Positions 52,159-62,687 of a stretch of DNA of 64,000 nucleotides are shown here, piece by piece. Made by a program: the position numbers and the translations under genes. The DNA is from Branchinecta lynchi (taxonomy: Eukaryota; Arthropoda; Branchiopoda; Anostraca; Branchinectidae): the NCBI GenBank assembly GCA_023053575.1, contig JAKZAP010000021.1, forward strand, positions 1,571,790-1,635,789. The letters are read 5' to 3'. Below the pieces are notes generated by a model. That model was not told the origin of the DNA. It ran no database searches and saw only the letters and a list, made by a program, of their open reading frames with translations. The stretch's first letter is position 1. Each line of letters begins with the position of its first letter.

Positions 52159-54264
52159 CTAGGAACTGTTAAACTGTTTGATAAAGTATGGTACAAAAGA
52201 CTTTAGGTAACGCTCAGATGAGTGTATTGGAGGAGGAGTTAGTTGCTTCTTCTGATTCATTGTGAGATTTTCGGTCATTCTTGTATTTCGGCAACTTCTT
52301 TTTTCGGAGAACTCGGGCAAAATGTAACGATGTAATTCGGACGCCAGTATTTTTGTGCCAAATCTCATGGTAAGCATATGCCTCCTTTGCCTTAACGACG
52401 TGATCTTTAAGATCTCCAAGCTTTTTCATAATCCTCATATCCCATTCCCAGTATTACTCTACATGCTCTCTTTTGGATCTGCTCAATTTTGTCATGTTGT
52501 TCTTCGGTGAGTGAGCTGTGCCAGACAGGACATGCGTACTGTGTTAGGGGTCTGATGTACATTTTGTAGCATGTCAACAATATTTGTCTGTTGAGACCAA
52601 ATTTCCGCAGATTTGAAAAAGACTTGAGTTGGCCAGATGCTTTGGAGACCACTGACTTAACATGAGGATTCCATCTCAGATCACTGTCAATATTTAGTCC
52701 GAGGATTTTGATGTTTTGGGTTGTCGTTAGTTCGTCCGATGTGAGCTCAGGTATGTCTCTTTTTAAGAAGTTGACTCGGAAGAGTGTTGTCTTTTCTTTG
52801 CTTATTTGGAGTTTCACTGCCTGAGCTTCTGATTTAAGTTCATCTAACACCTGCATGACTGGGTCTTTTAGCGGAGCATCTGAAAGTAGTCGGAATACTG
52901 CCAGGGATAAGTCATCAGCAAATTTGTAACGGTTGGTAAGCTCTCGGACCACTCTGTTTATGACTACGACAAAGGCAATAGGCCCTATCTTTGTACCTTG
53001 AGCTGCTCCACATGTGATGTCAAGGACGTCAGATAGCTCCCCATCCTGAAGTTGGACGCACTGTTGTCGGTCTGAGAGAAAACTCCCAGGCATCCTCAAA
53101 ACTATTTTTCTGGCTCCCATGGCTGACGCTTCGTCGATTACAATGGTGTGATCGAGATGGTCAAATGCCTTCACAATATCAGCGATTAAGCAGTCGACAA
53201 AGGCTCCTTCGTTCTCCAGGTGCTTGAGGATGTCGTGAGTAAAGCGAACCAGGTAGTGGACTGTGCTGCATCCCGGTCGAAAACCATATTGCCGTGGGTC
53301 GATGTTATGACAGATGTCGCTGTAAAGCCATTGGAATATGAAGCTTTCAAACACCTTGGAGAACGCGGAGGTCTTCGATATTGGTCGGAGGTCGTTTGCG
53401 GACTTCGGAGCCGTTTTCTTAGGGATTGGCGTTATGAATGCCTTTTTGAACCTCTTCGGGAAAACTCCTTGGACTAGACATTGATTAACAACCGAAGCGA
53501 AAGGTGTCGCCAGTTCCTTTGAGCAAAGTTTGATGAGATGAGTGGGCATTTCCGCCGGGTAAGAGGCTTTGTTGGGGTCTAACCTTGATAACGTCTCCTC
53601 CATCTCGGTTATTGCAATCACCGGGATTTCGTCTATCGGTGGAAGTTGAGGAAGTTGTGATAGACCAGGGTGTTTGGAACAAATTCTGGCAAAATGCTGG
53701 TTGATTGTCTTGGCTGATAGTCTTGCGCCCTCCGCATCTCTGAGTTGTAAGGTTTTCGTCTCAATCCCCATCATGCTTTGAACTGTGCTATAGAATTTCT
53801 TAGGGTCTAATTTCAGTAGTTTCGGCTGAACCTTGTTTCTGCCGAACGCTTTCCTCGAGGCTTTTATTTTTCGGATAATGACGTTCTGCAGTTTATGTGC
53901 CTGCTGTGTTTCCTTGTGCTTGTAGCATCTGTCACGTTCGGCAATCAGGTTTTTTATTTCATCTGTGACCCAAGGTTTTAGGCTCGGTCTGACAAAAACA
54001 GTCTTCATAGGAAAATGTTTTTCGAAAAGCGTACTTAGTTGGTTGCAGAAGAGATCGGTCATCGGCTCCGCATCTGTGGACAGGTATAGCTCTGTCCAGT
54101 CATTCCCAGGTAACTCAAGTTTGAAGCTTTTGACAGCAATTTCCTTGTAGGACCTGAAGGAAATTTTCTTTTTCTCTTCCATTGGTTGATCGACTTTCGG
54201 TGACCACACTAAGCTCATGTGGTCGCTCATCCCTACTGGGGCCGTAGCTAGGGGGTCAGAGTAA
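52159..54264 (-). pseudogene. Reverse transcriptase domain of the 52-55 kb retrotransposon
   Basis: The main frame runs 54230-52407 (607 codons). The region before palm motif A (FITPIPKK, DLRPISKTSAFSKVFE) is followed by DIVKAFDHLDH (motif A), CGAAQGTKIGP (motif B), KFADDLSLAVF (the catalytic YADD-type motif C) and LGLNIDSDLRWNPHVKSVV. The C-terminal YACPVWHSSLTEEQHDKIEQ reads into a frameshift near 52410. The frame continues at 52438-52214 and then 52419-52159, ending in the family-typical RYLKSFVPYFIKQFN. It is of CR1/L2/Jockey character; the precise clade cannot be set by eye. It is probably inactive as sequenced. Confidence 0.85.
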
Positions 54265-54266
54265 AA

Positions 54267-55243
54267 TTATTTTAGGTTAGTAAAGACGAGGTCGAGTGTA
54301 TTGTCACCCCTTGTAGGAATCTTTACGAGTTGCTGGAGCGATAGAGACTTGGCGATCCAATCAGCTTTTATGTCATTAAAATCTCGGCAAATCGTTATCC
54401 CAGCAAGCGGATATTTGCTACAGAAAAAATCGGTACAGAACTGTAGGTAATTAACCAGTGTTTTACGTTGTGGTCCTCTAGGCGGGTGGTAAACAATACC
54501 GAATATCAGTGATGATATTCTTTTTGGTAAGTATCTGGGCCTTGTCCACAACCATAAACTTCAATATCTCTCTCTTTAGGTGCGGGTGACTCAAGGACCC
54601 GGTTTGGGATGGAACTTCGACATAGGACACCCACGCCTCCACCGTGACTCACGTCTTCATTGTTTATGTCTCTCCGTGGCAAAATATAGCAATCAAATCC
54701 GTTGAATGATGGTGCATTATTGCTACTAATCCACGTTTCCGTTAGACAGGCGACGTCAACTTGGTGTTGAAGCAGGATCACGTTCAGTTCATCTGTCTTG
54801 TTACTTATCGATCTTACGTTTGATAAGAATACATTCGGGAACAAAATTTTCGGTGTTTTTTTTATTTTGCTCCGTGTCGTGTTTGGCTGTGGTTGTATAT
54901 TTTTGTGAGTTCTAGCCCCTTGATGATCAATCAGCTTATTTATCTTTTCAGTTTTGTTTTCAGTGGATCTACCATTCAACGGGGTTGTTGGACGGGAGCA
55001 GTTCTGGTCAGTATTTGTTTTGCTCACGGCATTAGTTTGTTGTGGTGGTGGTACCATTTTGTGAGCTCTAACCCATAGAAATTCAATATTTGATGTCTTC
55101 TGCCTCGAGGTTTGGTCGGGTTTGGTGCTTAGTCTTCGAGAGTAATTAGAGGGGTAAACTTGTTCTTGATGGTAAGTTGCGGAAACGGTGGTGGAGGCGT
55201 CTACTGTCCAGGACAGTGTCTGGGCAAATACTGGGATAAGCAT
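54267..55243 (-). pseudogene. Endonuclease (EEP) domain of the same retrotransposon, broken
   Basis: Part one (55243-54506) has a Pro/Thr-rich N-terminal extension, then FLSNVRSISNKTDELNVILL, DVACLTETWISSN and SHGGGVGVLCR, the first strands of the endonuclease with the TETW motif. Part two (54551-54267), in another frame, has IVYHPPRGPQRKTL, GITICRDFND (family GDFND) and RGDNTLDLVFTNLK, then an in-frame TAA. The missing catalytic SDH segment (GMSDHMSL) opens the next frame at 54230. Confidence 0.8.
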
Positions 55244-56612
55244 TGGTGAGTTGTAGGCTGGATGGCGTTGGTGTGAGTAATTTGACGGAAATGTCGGTTG
55301 TATGCTGTATTGGTGGTTGTCACGCGCAGATTCTGAGGCTGGGACGTTGTTTTTCGACCTGAATTCACAAAAATCTGGGTTCGAATTTTTGTGTTTGGTG
55401 CCCCAGGCTTTCTGGGGTTCAGTCGTCTGTCCGGTGGTACTGTAGGGAGTCCATATTCGTTTTTTGAGCCCGCTTCTGGGTCAAGTTGGCTCTTGCAGGG
55501 TCTCGAGAAAATAGTCGATGCTAGGGGATGAAAGTAATTGCAGGAGTTCCCTCTTCTGCAGGTTTTGCAGGTTTATATCGTGTGTTTTGATCTTGTTAGA
55601 ATGACAATCGTATGTTTCGAACTTGTCAGAGTGACATAAATGACTTTACCAAGTTGTGATTTTCACTATATGGCGCTGAAAACAAGCTGATTTTCGAGAT
55701 TTTCGCCTGCGGCGCGAAGTTTCAACATTATCCTACCTGTTTTTTTGCAAAAATCTCCTTATCTTAAAAAGAAACAGGCACAACCGCCTGGTGATTACAC
55801 TATTATTTTTATAGTCTAAATTCAAAGTGGAAGCACTACCACGTACTAACTTCCGGGAAAACATACCACTCCGTTTGCAAGTTATCGGGGCACGGACATA
55901 TATGTGGTATAGTAGGCAGCCTTTAATATGTTTCGCAAAACTTTACCTGTGCCGTCTTTCATAGTCGCCTACTCGCTATATGGTTGAATGGCCCGTAATT
56001 TAGGTGAGGTGTTAGGCCTAAGATTTCAGCAACCTGAAAGGTTAGAAATGCCAGGAACAAGTCGGATTACAAAAAAATCGCCTGCGTCGCTGAGTTTGAA
56101 TCTGTCTTAGGTACATGCGACAAAAGCTGATGCTTGGGATCTGCACCACGTTAAAAGCAAGAGTTTGTTGCGGGAAATAGTTGAATATTGCCGAATAAAG
56201 ACCGATTTAGCAAATTTTGGCTGCAGCTCTTTCGTAGTCCCATCCCATTTCTATTTAGTTGAAGTGTGCATCATTTATGTGCAGTTTTAAGCTTGAAATT
56301 TGAGGTTTACCGTAGTTGAATTTTACTCGGATTGAACAAATTTCGCCTGCGGCGCTCACTTTAATTTTTCTTGAGTAGATATGTCAGAAGCTGATACTGA
56401 GGCGAGGTCCAGCGAAATTTGATATGAACGGAATCGTCTAATTCCTGTTACTTATTTGTTTATTATTTTAGTACTACAATAGCATGATCCGTAACGTTTT
56501 AGAACTTATAACTTCAATATTTCTTGAGCCTGCTGGTACTGTGTTTTTGGAAAGTCGTATATTTTGAAGTCCTCGCCCACCCCCCATGTCTAAGCCCTTC
56601 GGACCGCCCCTG

Positions 56613-57175
56613 CATACCTATTCAATTTATTTTCAAAACCGATTCAACGGGCAAGCCGATTTGGTGGTTTGCGTCCATACTAACACTAATTATATGCAGA
56701 AGATAATTCTACACTAGTTTGGATATAATCAAGACTTGTCAAACATAACACGAAGTATTCAAGTCTATATACAATTAATGGTGCGAGTTACAAATGTTGA
56801 CGAAAGCGGGAACAAAACTTCTTCGGTAACGAGTCGTTGTGTATTTAATTGGCTGCAATTTGGGTACTGGCTGGGCTACCACTCTCTCAGGCCTTACTCT
56901 TGTCGCTGAAATATCTCGGGGGAGGATATCACGTAGTGCTGGCGTGTTCAAGATCTTAGTTCCAGACACTAACGAAAGTATTTTACGGCGCTTCACCTCA
57001 TACCTCTACTGTACTCACCAATTTTGGTTTTGTTACCGTGAAAGTGCGAGCAAATGAACAAATTAATATTCTTTACAATTCATTCATTCTTTAAGACGAA
57101 TTCTGCCAAAAGCAATTCGTCGCGTCCTGTTAGGACTCGGGCATAAACGTTTTCGGTGTGAAAAGGTCGGCTTAC
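56613..57175. other. Intronic sequence, nothing recognised
   Basis: TACCTCTACTGTA at about 57001-57013 resembles the right end of the CAGTAGAGGTATGCTTATG MITE. No exon before 57176. Confidence 0.4.
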
Positions 57176-57253
57176 CTGTGTCAAAGAGACCCTTCTGTTC
57201 CATAGCCACCATGAGACCCACGTGCTCGTAGTATTGACCAAGGATGACGTAAA
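57176..57253 (-). CDS. Receptor guanylate cyclase exon: ligand-binding domain (most 5' visible)
   Basis: It encodes YVILGQYYEHVGLMVAMEQ and KGLFDTG, the ANF-type receptor segment just before the DYFVVGVDIE block in the next exon. The acceptor is CTTTTCTAG (AG at 57254-57255) and the donor is ACAG|GTAAGC at 57176/57175. The last base (G) starts the Gly codon that the 40625-40869 exon completes, so the phase fits across a 16.3 kb intron. Upstream exons with the signal peptide and N-terminal half are not found before position 64000. Confidence 0.88.
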
Positions 57254-57275
57254 CTAGAAAAGTAAAGTTGCTAGA

Positions 57276-58120
57276 AACAAGACCAAAGGTGTCGATGGGA
57301 TCCCAAAAATCTAAGATTTGATCCAGACAATTCGGTCTTGTCTTCGCCAGGCTAATCATCAGAGAAAACCGAGTTCAGATATTCTATCTACCTATCTATA
57401 CCTCTATAAGCCATATCTATTTTGACGATATTGACCGAAACTTCCTGCTTTACTACTGCCAAATTTGCGGTTTCGCCCGAATTCCGAGCGAACTACTAGT
57501 CCAGCAAAAAAAGAAAAATTCAGAAACGAAGCCGGCGTATCTCCTTATCCTTATAAAGAAATCTAATCAACTTTAAATAAAACTTTGACTTAAAAAAAAT
57601 GCGGGTACAACCGGATTCCAGACTAATCCACAGATCTACTAATCATTACAGACCGGATTCCGGACGAACTGCTTGTCCTGCGACAAAATGATTTTCACCA
57701 TCATGCTCAGCATTTCTTCTTACCCCTAGGTCAGACATTTAATCAACTTCGAATGAAACTTTTACTTTTCACAAACTTTCCGGTTTTTGCCGGATTCCGG
57801 ACGAACTACTTGTCCAGCGAGAAAATGATTGTCACCATCGCGCTCAGCATGTCTTCTTACCCCATAATCGACTATCACATTAGCTGTTTAAAAATATTTT
57901 GTTTGTCCCTTAAATTGAACCCCCTCCCCCACCCCCAAATATAGAGCTACAGAGCCCATCTACGAACTCGACCTTACCCTTGACCCAAACAATCCTCATA
58001 CCAAGTTTCATCAAAATATCTCATTCCCTTTGAGAGTTATCGTGCTTACAGACGGACGGACGGACGGACGGACAGACAACTTTTGCGATGTCATAGGTAT
58101 CCCTCCGGGATCCAAAAAAA
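57276..58120 (+). repeat. Repeat family A, copy 5
   Basis: Starts AACAAGACCAAAGGTGTCGA and ends TCCGGGATCCAAAAAAA. A short core of roughly 130-140 bp units, then GACG repeats at 58049-58076. It begins 23 bases upstream of the exon at 57176-57253, so it lies directly against the splice acceptor. Confidence 0.8.
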
Positions 58121-58839
58121 CTAGCAGGGAAAGAAACCACTCTGTGGCTGACTTGTGCAAATTTTGGAAAATTTTACGAACCCCCTTATCTATTGCCGTC
58201 TCTTTTGAGGAATGAGTTGCCCAGACGCCCTGATGATATATGCTAAACTCTTACTACTGTCAAGAACCTCACTTAGGAGCTCAGGATAGCAGTGGGGGAG
58301 CACAGTACTTTCTTTCCGGTTTCAATCAATCAATCAATAATTTTATTAACCAGTATAAAAATCGCACAGAACATGCCCACACGGAGTACATGAAAAACAA
58401 TAAAGGAAAGAAAAAAAGATCAGACTAAACTAAACGAAATGACTATACAAACCCACTATAATACGGAGAAATGTAGCGAGAAAACAACTCCTTAGAGAAC
58501 CCGATTTCAAGTCAAATACTTTGTACCACATTTCGTATCTAATCATAACAAAGCAGTGCTTGACACGTAGTTTATTTTACTTTGCATTAACCGTTGTTTT
58601 ATTTATTTTTCAAACCATTTTGTTTTGAGGTACAAGGTTATTTTTGTTCTACAGAACTATTATGCGAAATATACTTATTGATTGATTGATGATTGATGGC
58701 ACCTGTCTAGAGAAGGGTCAAACTCGGCACGGCGTTGGGCCACAGCCACAAAGTAACACCGTAAAGCTGCGTAACTTTCCGGTTACGAGCCCATGGGGGA
58801 AGGCCGAGTTAGCATACTTATAGAACAGTTTCCGAATTG
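58121..58839. other. Gene-free sequence with retroelement stubs
   Basis: TTTCAATCAATCAATCAATAATTTTATT at 58319-58346 reads on the minus strand as a non-LTR end with a (TTGA)n tail. GAAATATACTTATTGATTGATTGATG near 58667-58693 is a plus-strand counterpart. No coding region is seen. Confidence 0.4.
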
Positions 58840-59455
58840 TCCTTAAATCATATTTGACGGTCCAAAACGGATAAGCCAGCTACATTTTATTCGAGCGATA
58901 ATTCGGAACTAAAACAAATAAAGATTCTTCCTTAAATATCTGCTTTTGTGAACTTCTTCTCTGAAAATTGGTTGGAGTTAAAGCTGGTGCTGCGATTTCA
59001 TTCTAGACTTAACTACTGTTTTTTTGTTCGATTGGATCGTCGAAAGGGTAGAACTTCTTTTGCATTTTGGTTTTAGAGTCATCTGTCTCATCTTCTTCTT
59101 TCCAGCTAAGACGGATACTTGTTGGCGGCATGTATGGGCGATTAGTTCCGTACTTCGGTGATAGATGTTCCTTCGGCCCAAGCTGACTGCGAATCTTGTT
59201 TGACGGTGCAAAACAGATAAGCCAGCTACATTTTATTCGAGCTATATTTTCAGAGAAGAAGTTCATAAAAGCAGATATTTAAGGAAGAATCTTTGATTGT
59301 TTTTCGACAAGTTTATTTTCCAGCTTGAGCGGCTTGAGCCTGAAGAGGACCCTTGCCAAGAAGGGCCGAAATATAGCTCGAATAAAATGTAGCTGGCTTA
59401 TCCGTTTTGCACCGTCAAATGATTCGCAGTCAGCTTGGGCCGAAGGAACATCTGT
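58840..59455. mobile_element. Hairpin element family D, copies 5 and 6
   Basis: A partial copy at 58840-58912 (ATATTTGACGG, CCAGCTACATTTTATTCGAGC) and a full one at 59165-59455. The latter starts TTCCTTCGGCCCAAGCTGACT and ends AGTCAGCTTGGGCCGAAGGAA, with GGGCCGAAATATAGCTC inside. An AGCAGATATTTAAGGAAG segment is repeated in inverted form around the first copy. Confidence 0.6.
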
Positions 59456-59655
59456 ACTTAAATCAGTTACGCTAAATAACTTCCAAAAAGGAGATAGGGC
59501 TAGAATGTGGGGGATTGTGTAAGCGTTGTAAAGTCTAGCCAAAATATGTCTACTATAACGAGTTTTAGCACTAACTAATAGACCGTTCTATTAGTCCAAC
59601 AAGATTTATTAATTTATCGAACAAGATAACTACGTGTTTATCCCTTTGTGCTAGG

Positions 59656-59951
59656 CAGAGGCGTTACTCGCCGAAATGTTTGGGGGGGGGGGGGGACAAA
59701 GTATTCACCGACTGGCTGGTCAATTTTACCGACTGTTTTTTTTTAGAAGAAACGACAGCTTTGATGAAAAATCGACTGATTTTCAAAAAGCACTACACTA
59801 CTAATCTAAGGAAAAAACCCTACCGTTTTCACGAAAAAATTCAACGGTTTTTATGGAAATCTGTGTCGCTTCGCGCCGACATTGTTATTTTTTATCCACT
59901 GGCCGACAATATTGGGGGAAGGACGTCCCCCTCCCATACTTGACGCCCCTG
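59656..59951 (+). mobile_element. hAT-type MITE, uninterrupted copy
   Basis: Ends CAGAGGCGTTACTCG and GACGCCCCTG, flanked by GTGCTAGG (59648-59655) and GTGTTAGG (59952-59959), one mismatch in eight. It gives the empty-site model for the copy split by the virus-like transposon. Confidence 0.75.
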
Positions 59952-59959
59952 GTGTTAGG

Positions 59960-60914
59960 TACACACCTGGTCAGCACGAGTGATAAAAGTTTTACCCATC
60001 ACATTGAGAGCTCAGGAGAGTGGTGGTGGAGCACAGTATTTTCTTTCTTATTTATCCAACAAGAAAACTACATGTCTATCCCCTGTCTTCCTTGCACTTC
60101 TGGTTAGCAAAACCAATAAGAATCTTAGGAGACCAATTTAGCAACCATGCTAATAAGACGAAGAGAGGGCTCTTTGAGGACCGGGCTTTGGTTTTGTTTC
60201 TTCGCTATCGGTCAAATGCTGAAGTTGTCAACCCATCGAGGCTTTCAAAATGATGTTTCAAGAAGAACATAATTAGTAATCACATGATCAAACACAGCGT
60301 TGAAAAAACAACAACAACAGAATATCGGAAGAAGGGACTAAATTGACTTTGCGGCCTTTATCTTTTTCAATCATAGACATCGTGACGGATGAAAACTTGG
60401 AACATTATCTTATATGACCTAGTTGGTGTTATAAAGCTATCCTTAACTTTTCAGGATCGAAATGGCGCAGACAATTATTGCAAAACGACGTTATTGTTTT
60501 AAATTATCCATTGTCCGCGTTGTGTAAACAGTTAATTCTATGTTACACTGATACACGTCATGGAGACGAATTCTTCTTACCCTCAGATTTATAGATCAAA
60601 TCACCAACTTTCACAAATTTGGTAGCCCCTCATGAACCCCCTCTAGCAGCCGATTCTTACTTACACGTTCCCCTCCCCGTGACAGACATCAAATACATCC
60701 GATACAAAAAATAGTTGCACAAACTAGCAAAAACTGCAAACCCCTCATCGCGGAAGATGATTACAGCCTAATAGCCGTCTGTTAGCCATTAGCCTACTTA
60801 CAAAGTCCCCTACATGTCTTACAATTTGGAACCAAATTTTTCTCAAGATCAAATACACCGGAAATAAATAATAGGTTCACCAACTAGCAAAAGTTGCTAG
60901 TTGTAATGGAAATC
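59960..60914. other. Gene-free sequence with a diverged repeat
   Basis: Blocks such as GAAGTTGTCAACCC, TTTCAAA.TG.TGT and CTTACAAAGTCCCCTACATGT recur at about 61260-61430, so this is an unclassified dispersed repeat. No gene is seen. Confidence 0.45.
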
Positions 60915-61149
60915 ATTCAAGTCATTGTATTATGGGATATTTTGCAATCGTAGACAATTGAAGACAATTGGAAACGATCGCAAACAGTTGTTTTTTTACG
61001 ATTAGAAACAGTTGTTTACGATTGTAAACAGTTGTTTCCAATCGTTTGCGACTGTAAACAGTTTTTGATGATTGCATTTTTACGATCTCTTCCGATTGTT
61101 TTCAATTGTTTACGACTGGAAAAATGTCCCATAATACAATCACTTGAAT
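60915..61149. mobile_element. MITE with ATTCAAGT/ACTTGAAT ends
   Basis: ATTCAAGTCATTGTATTATGGGA and TCCCATAATACAATCACTTGAAT are complementary ends apart from a one-base bulge. The interior is a series of degenerate AAACAGTTGTTTACGATTG words, giving it strong self-complementarity. 235 bp with no coding capacity. Confidence 0.75.
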
Positions 61150-61705
61150 TATCTCAAGTCATTGAAATAATTCGTAAATTGTATTTCTCTTCTAGCTTTT
61201 AGCTATTTGGATTAAACTTGAATTAAATTTGATTAAACTTGATTGATTGATTGATTTACATACGGGCGTCATCACCGAAGATGCTTATGATCTAACAGTC
61301 GATTATTGCTTACAAGGCCCCTACATGTTTCACAATTTTGATCGGCCTATTTTTGGTTTCACTGTGTACCTTACTACTGAAGTTGACAACCCCTCAAAAC
61401 TTTCAAAGTGGTGTATCTCATGAAGGATTTTTTTTTTTACCAAAAAATGGATGATGTGTTTTATCTGAACAAAGAAACGACCAACTAGGGCAAAACAAAA
61501 TTACAAAATATATAAGAGACACTGGCAAACAATAAACTAGAAGTAAAATAAAGACAAAATTATACACTTTGATCGGCTCATCAGGGCTATCGATTGCCGT
61601 TGAAAAAATATTTTATCTCTCTTGGTTCAATAGCTGTTCGCTTGCGGACCCGTGGGAAAATGCAACTTTTCTGTTTCTGTAAATTTTTCTACTTATCACT
61701 GAAAG
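61150..61705. other. Gene-free sequence
   Basis: GATTGATTGATTGATTTA near 61241-61257 may be a non-LTR tail. The second copy of the 60.3-60.8 kb repeat ends near 61430. Nothing else recognised. Confidence 0.4.
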
Positions 61706-62099
61706 AAGAAAATAATAATAATAATAATAATAACACTTTTATTTCAGCGTAAGCCATATAAACAACACAAAAAAATAAAATAAAACGAGCGAGTACAAAC
61801 TATCTACATCATGGTGGCTTAGGGTCGAGTAAATGACTCCATATCGGAAGATTGAAGAATAGTGGGTTTGCAGCAAACTCCACTAAATCATTCCGCGACT
61901 TATTAGACGACAAAAAAACGATGTTTTCAACTTCCTTTCAATTTCGACGAATGTGCAACAATGGTTAAATACAAACGCTTGGCTGACGGAATTGTAGCTT
62001 TGCTAACCGACGGAAAACACTCTTATAACAAGCTTCTAGGTTCAAATGTGATCTTTTCGTATGGTTATACACCAGAGGTAACGAGAAAAATGAGTAACA

Positions 62100-62687
62100 T
62101 TACGTCCTAAACAAATGCACTTTAACAGGAAGAATCACGTCATTAAATTTCCAAATTAGGACGTTCCCCCGCTTACATAGGCTATGGGTAAGCTCTAAAA
62201 TATGGGAATCATCCCGCATCTTATTACTAATCAAAAAACCTAAATACTTAAACTCTGAAACGTAATCTAATGTATGCATAGAAAGCACCACCGGAAGACG
62301 GAGAAGATCACATCCGCTAGGAAGCAGAGCAATTGCTACGGTCTTTTTAACATTGAAAATGATATCAAAACAGCTGCCTAATGATAACAGCAACAAGACG
62401 GTTCAGTTCATGTACAGAAGGAGAGAGAATTACCAGGTCGTCAGCAAATAAAATATGGTTAAAGCACTTACCACCGATGAAACACCCAATATCAGCATTT
62501 TTCAGCTGTCCGGATAGAAGGTCAACATAAACGGCATACAACAAAGGAGCTAAAACCCCACTCTGGCGTAAACCATTCACCAGTGAAAATGGAGAACTAG
62601 AAGCGTCCCCCCACTTCACAAAAAACTTCTTATTCCTGAACCAAAAAGCTAGTAAACGAATAGCCTATTCTATGCGAATATACATTA
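62100..62687 (-). pseudogene. Reverse transcriptase, motif B-C and thumb part
   Basis: The frame 62619-62365 contains NGLRQSGVLAPLLYAVYVD (motif B) and HILFADDLVILSPS (catalytic FADD, motif C). The frame 62396-62100 continues with FNVKKTVAIAL and VSEFKYLGFLIS (motif D/E region) and stops early. The two frames overlap out of phase near 62365-62396. Of CR1/Jockey type. Confidence 0.8.

Larger units (their letters stand above)
52140..55560 (-). mobile_element. Non-LTR retrotransposon (CR1/Jockey-type), degraded
   Basis: Contains an AP-like endonuclease and reverse transcriptase in the usual order on the minus strand. The exact 5' end is uncertain: low-complexity sequence runs to about 55560. 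The 3' end is near 52140, just after the frame ending YFIKQFNSS. An indel around 54506-54551, a TAA at 54267-54269 and a frameshift near 52407-52440 break the coding region. Confidence 0.75.
51150..56612. mobile_element. hAT-type element carrying a retrotransposon
   Basis: The ends CAGGGGCGGTTCGAGG and complement CAGGGGCGGTCCGAAG match the well-known CAGGGGCGG hAT terminus. The 8-bp duplication CATACCTA is perfect (51142-51149 and 56613-56620). The hAT body (51150-52140 and 55560-56612) is made of diverged repeats with GTCGTATGTTTT and TTTCGCCTGCGGCGC blocks and no transposase. The centre is a non-LTR retrotransposon. C-runs lie near 51190. Confidence 0.8.
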
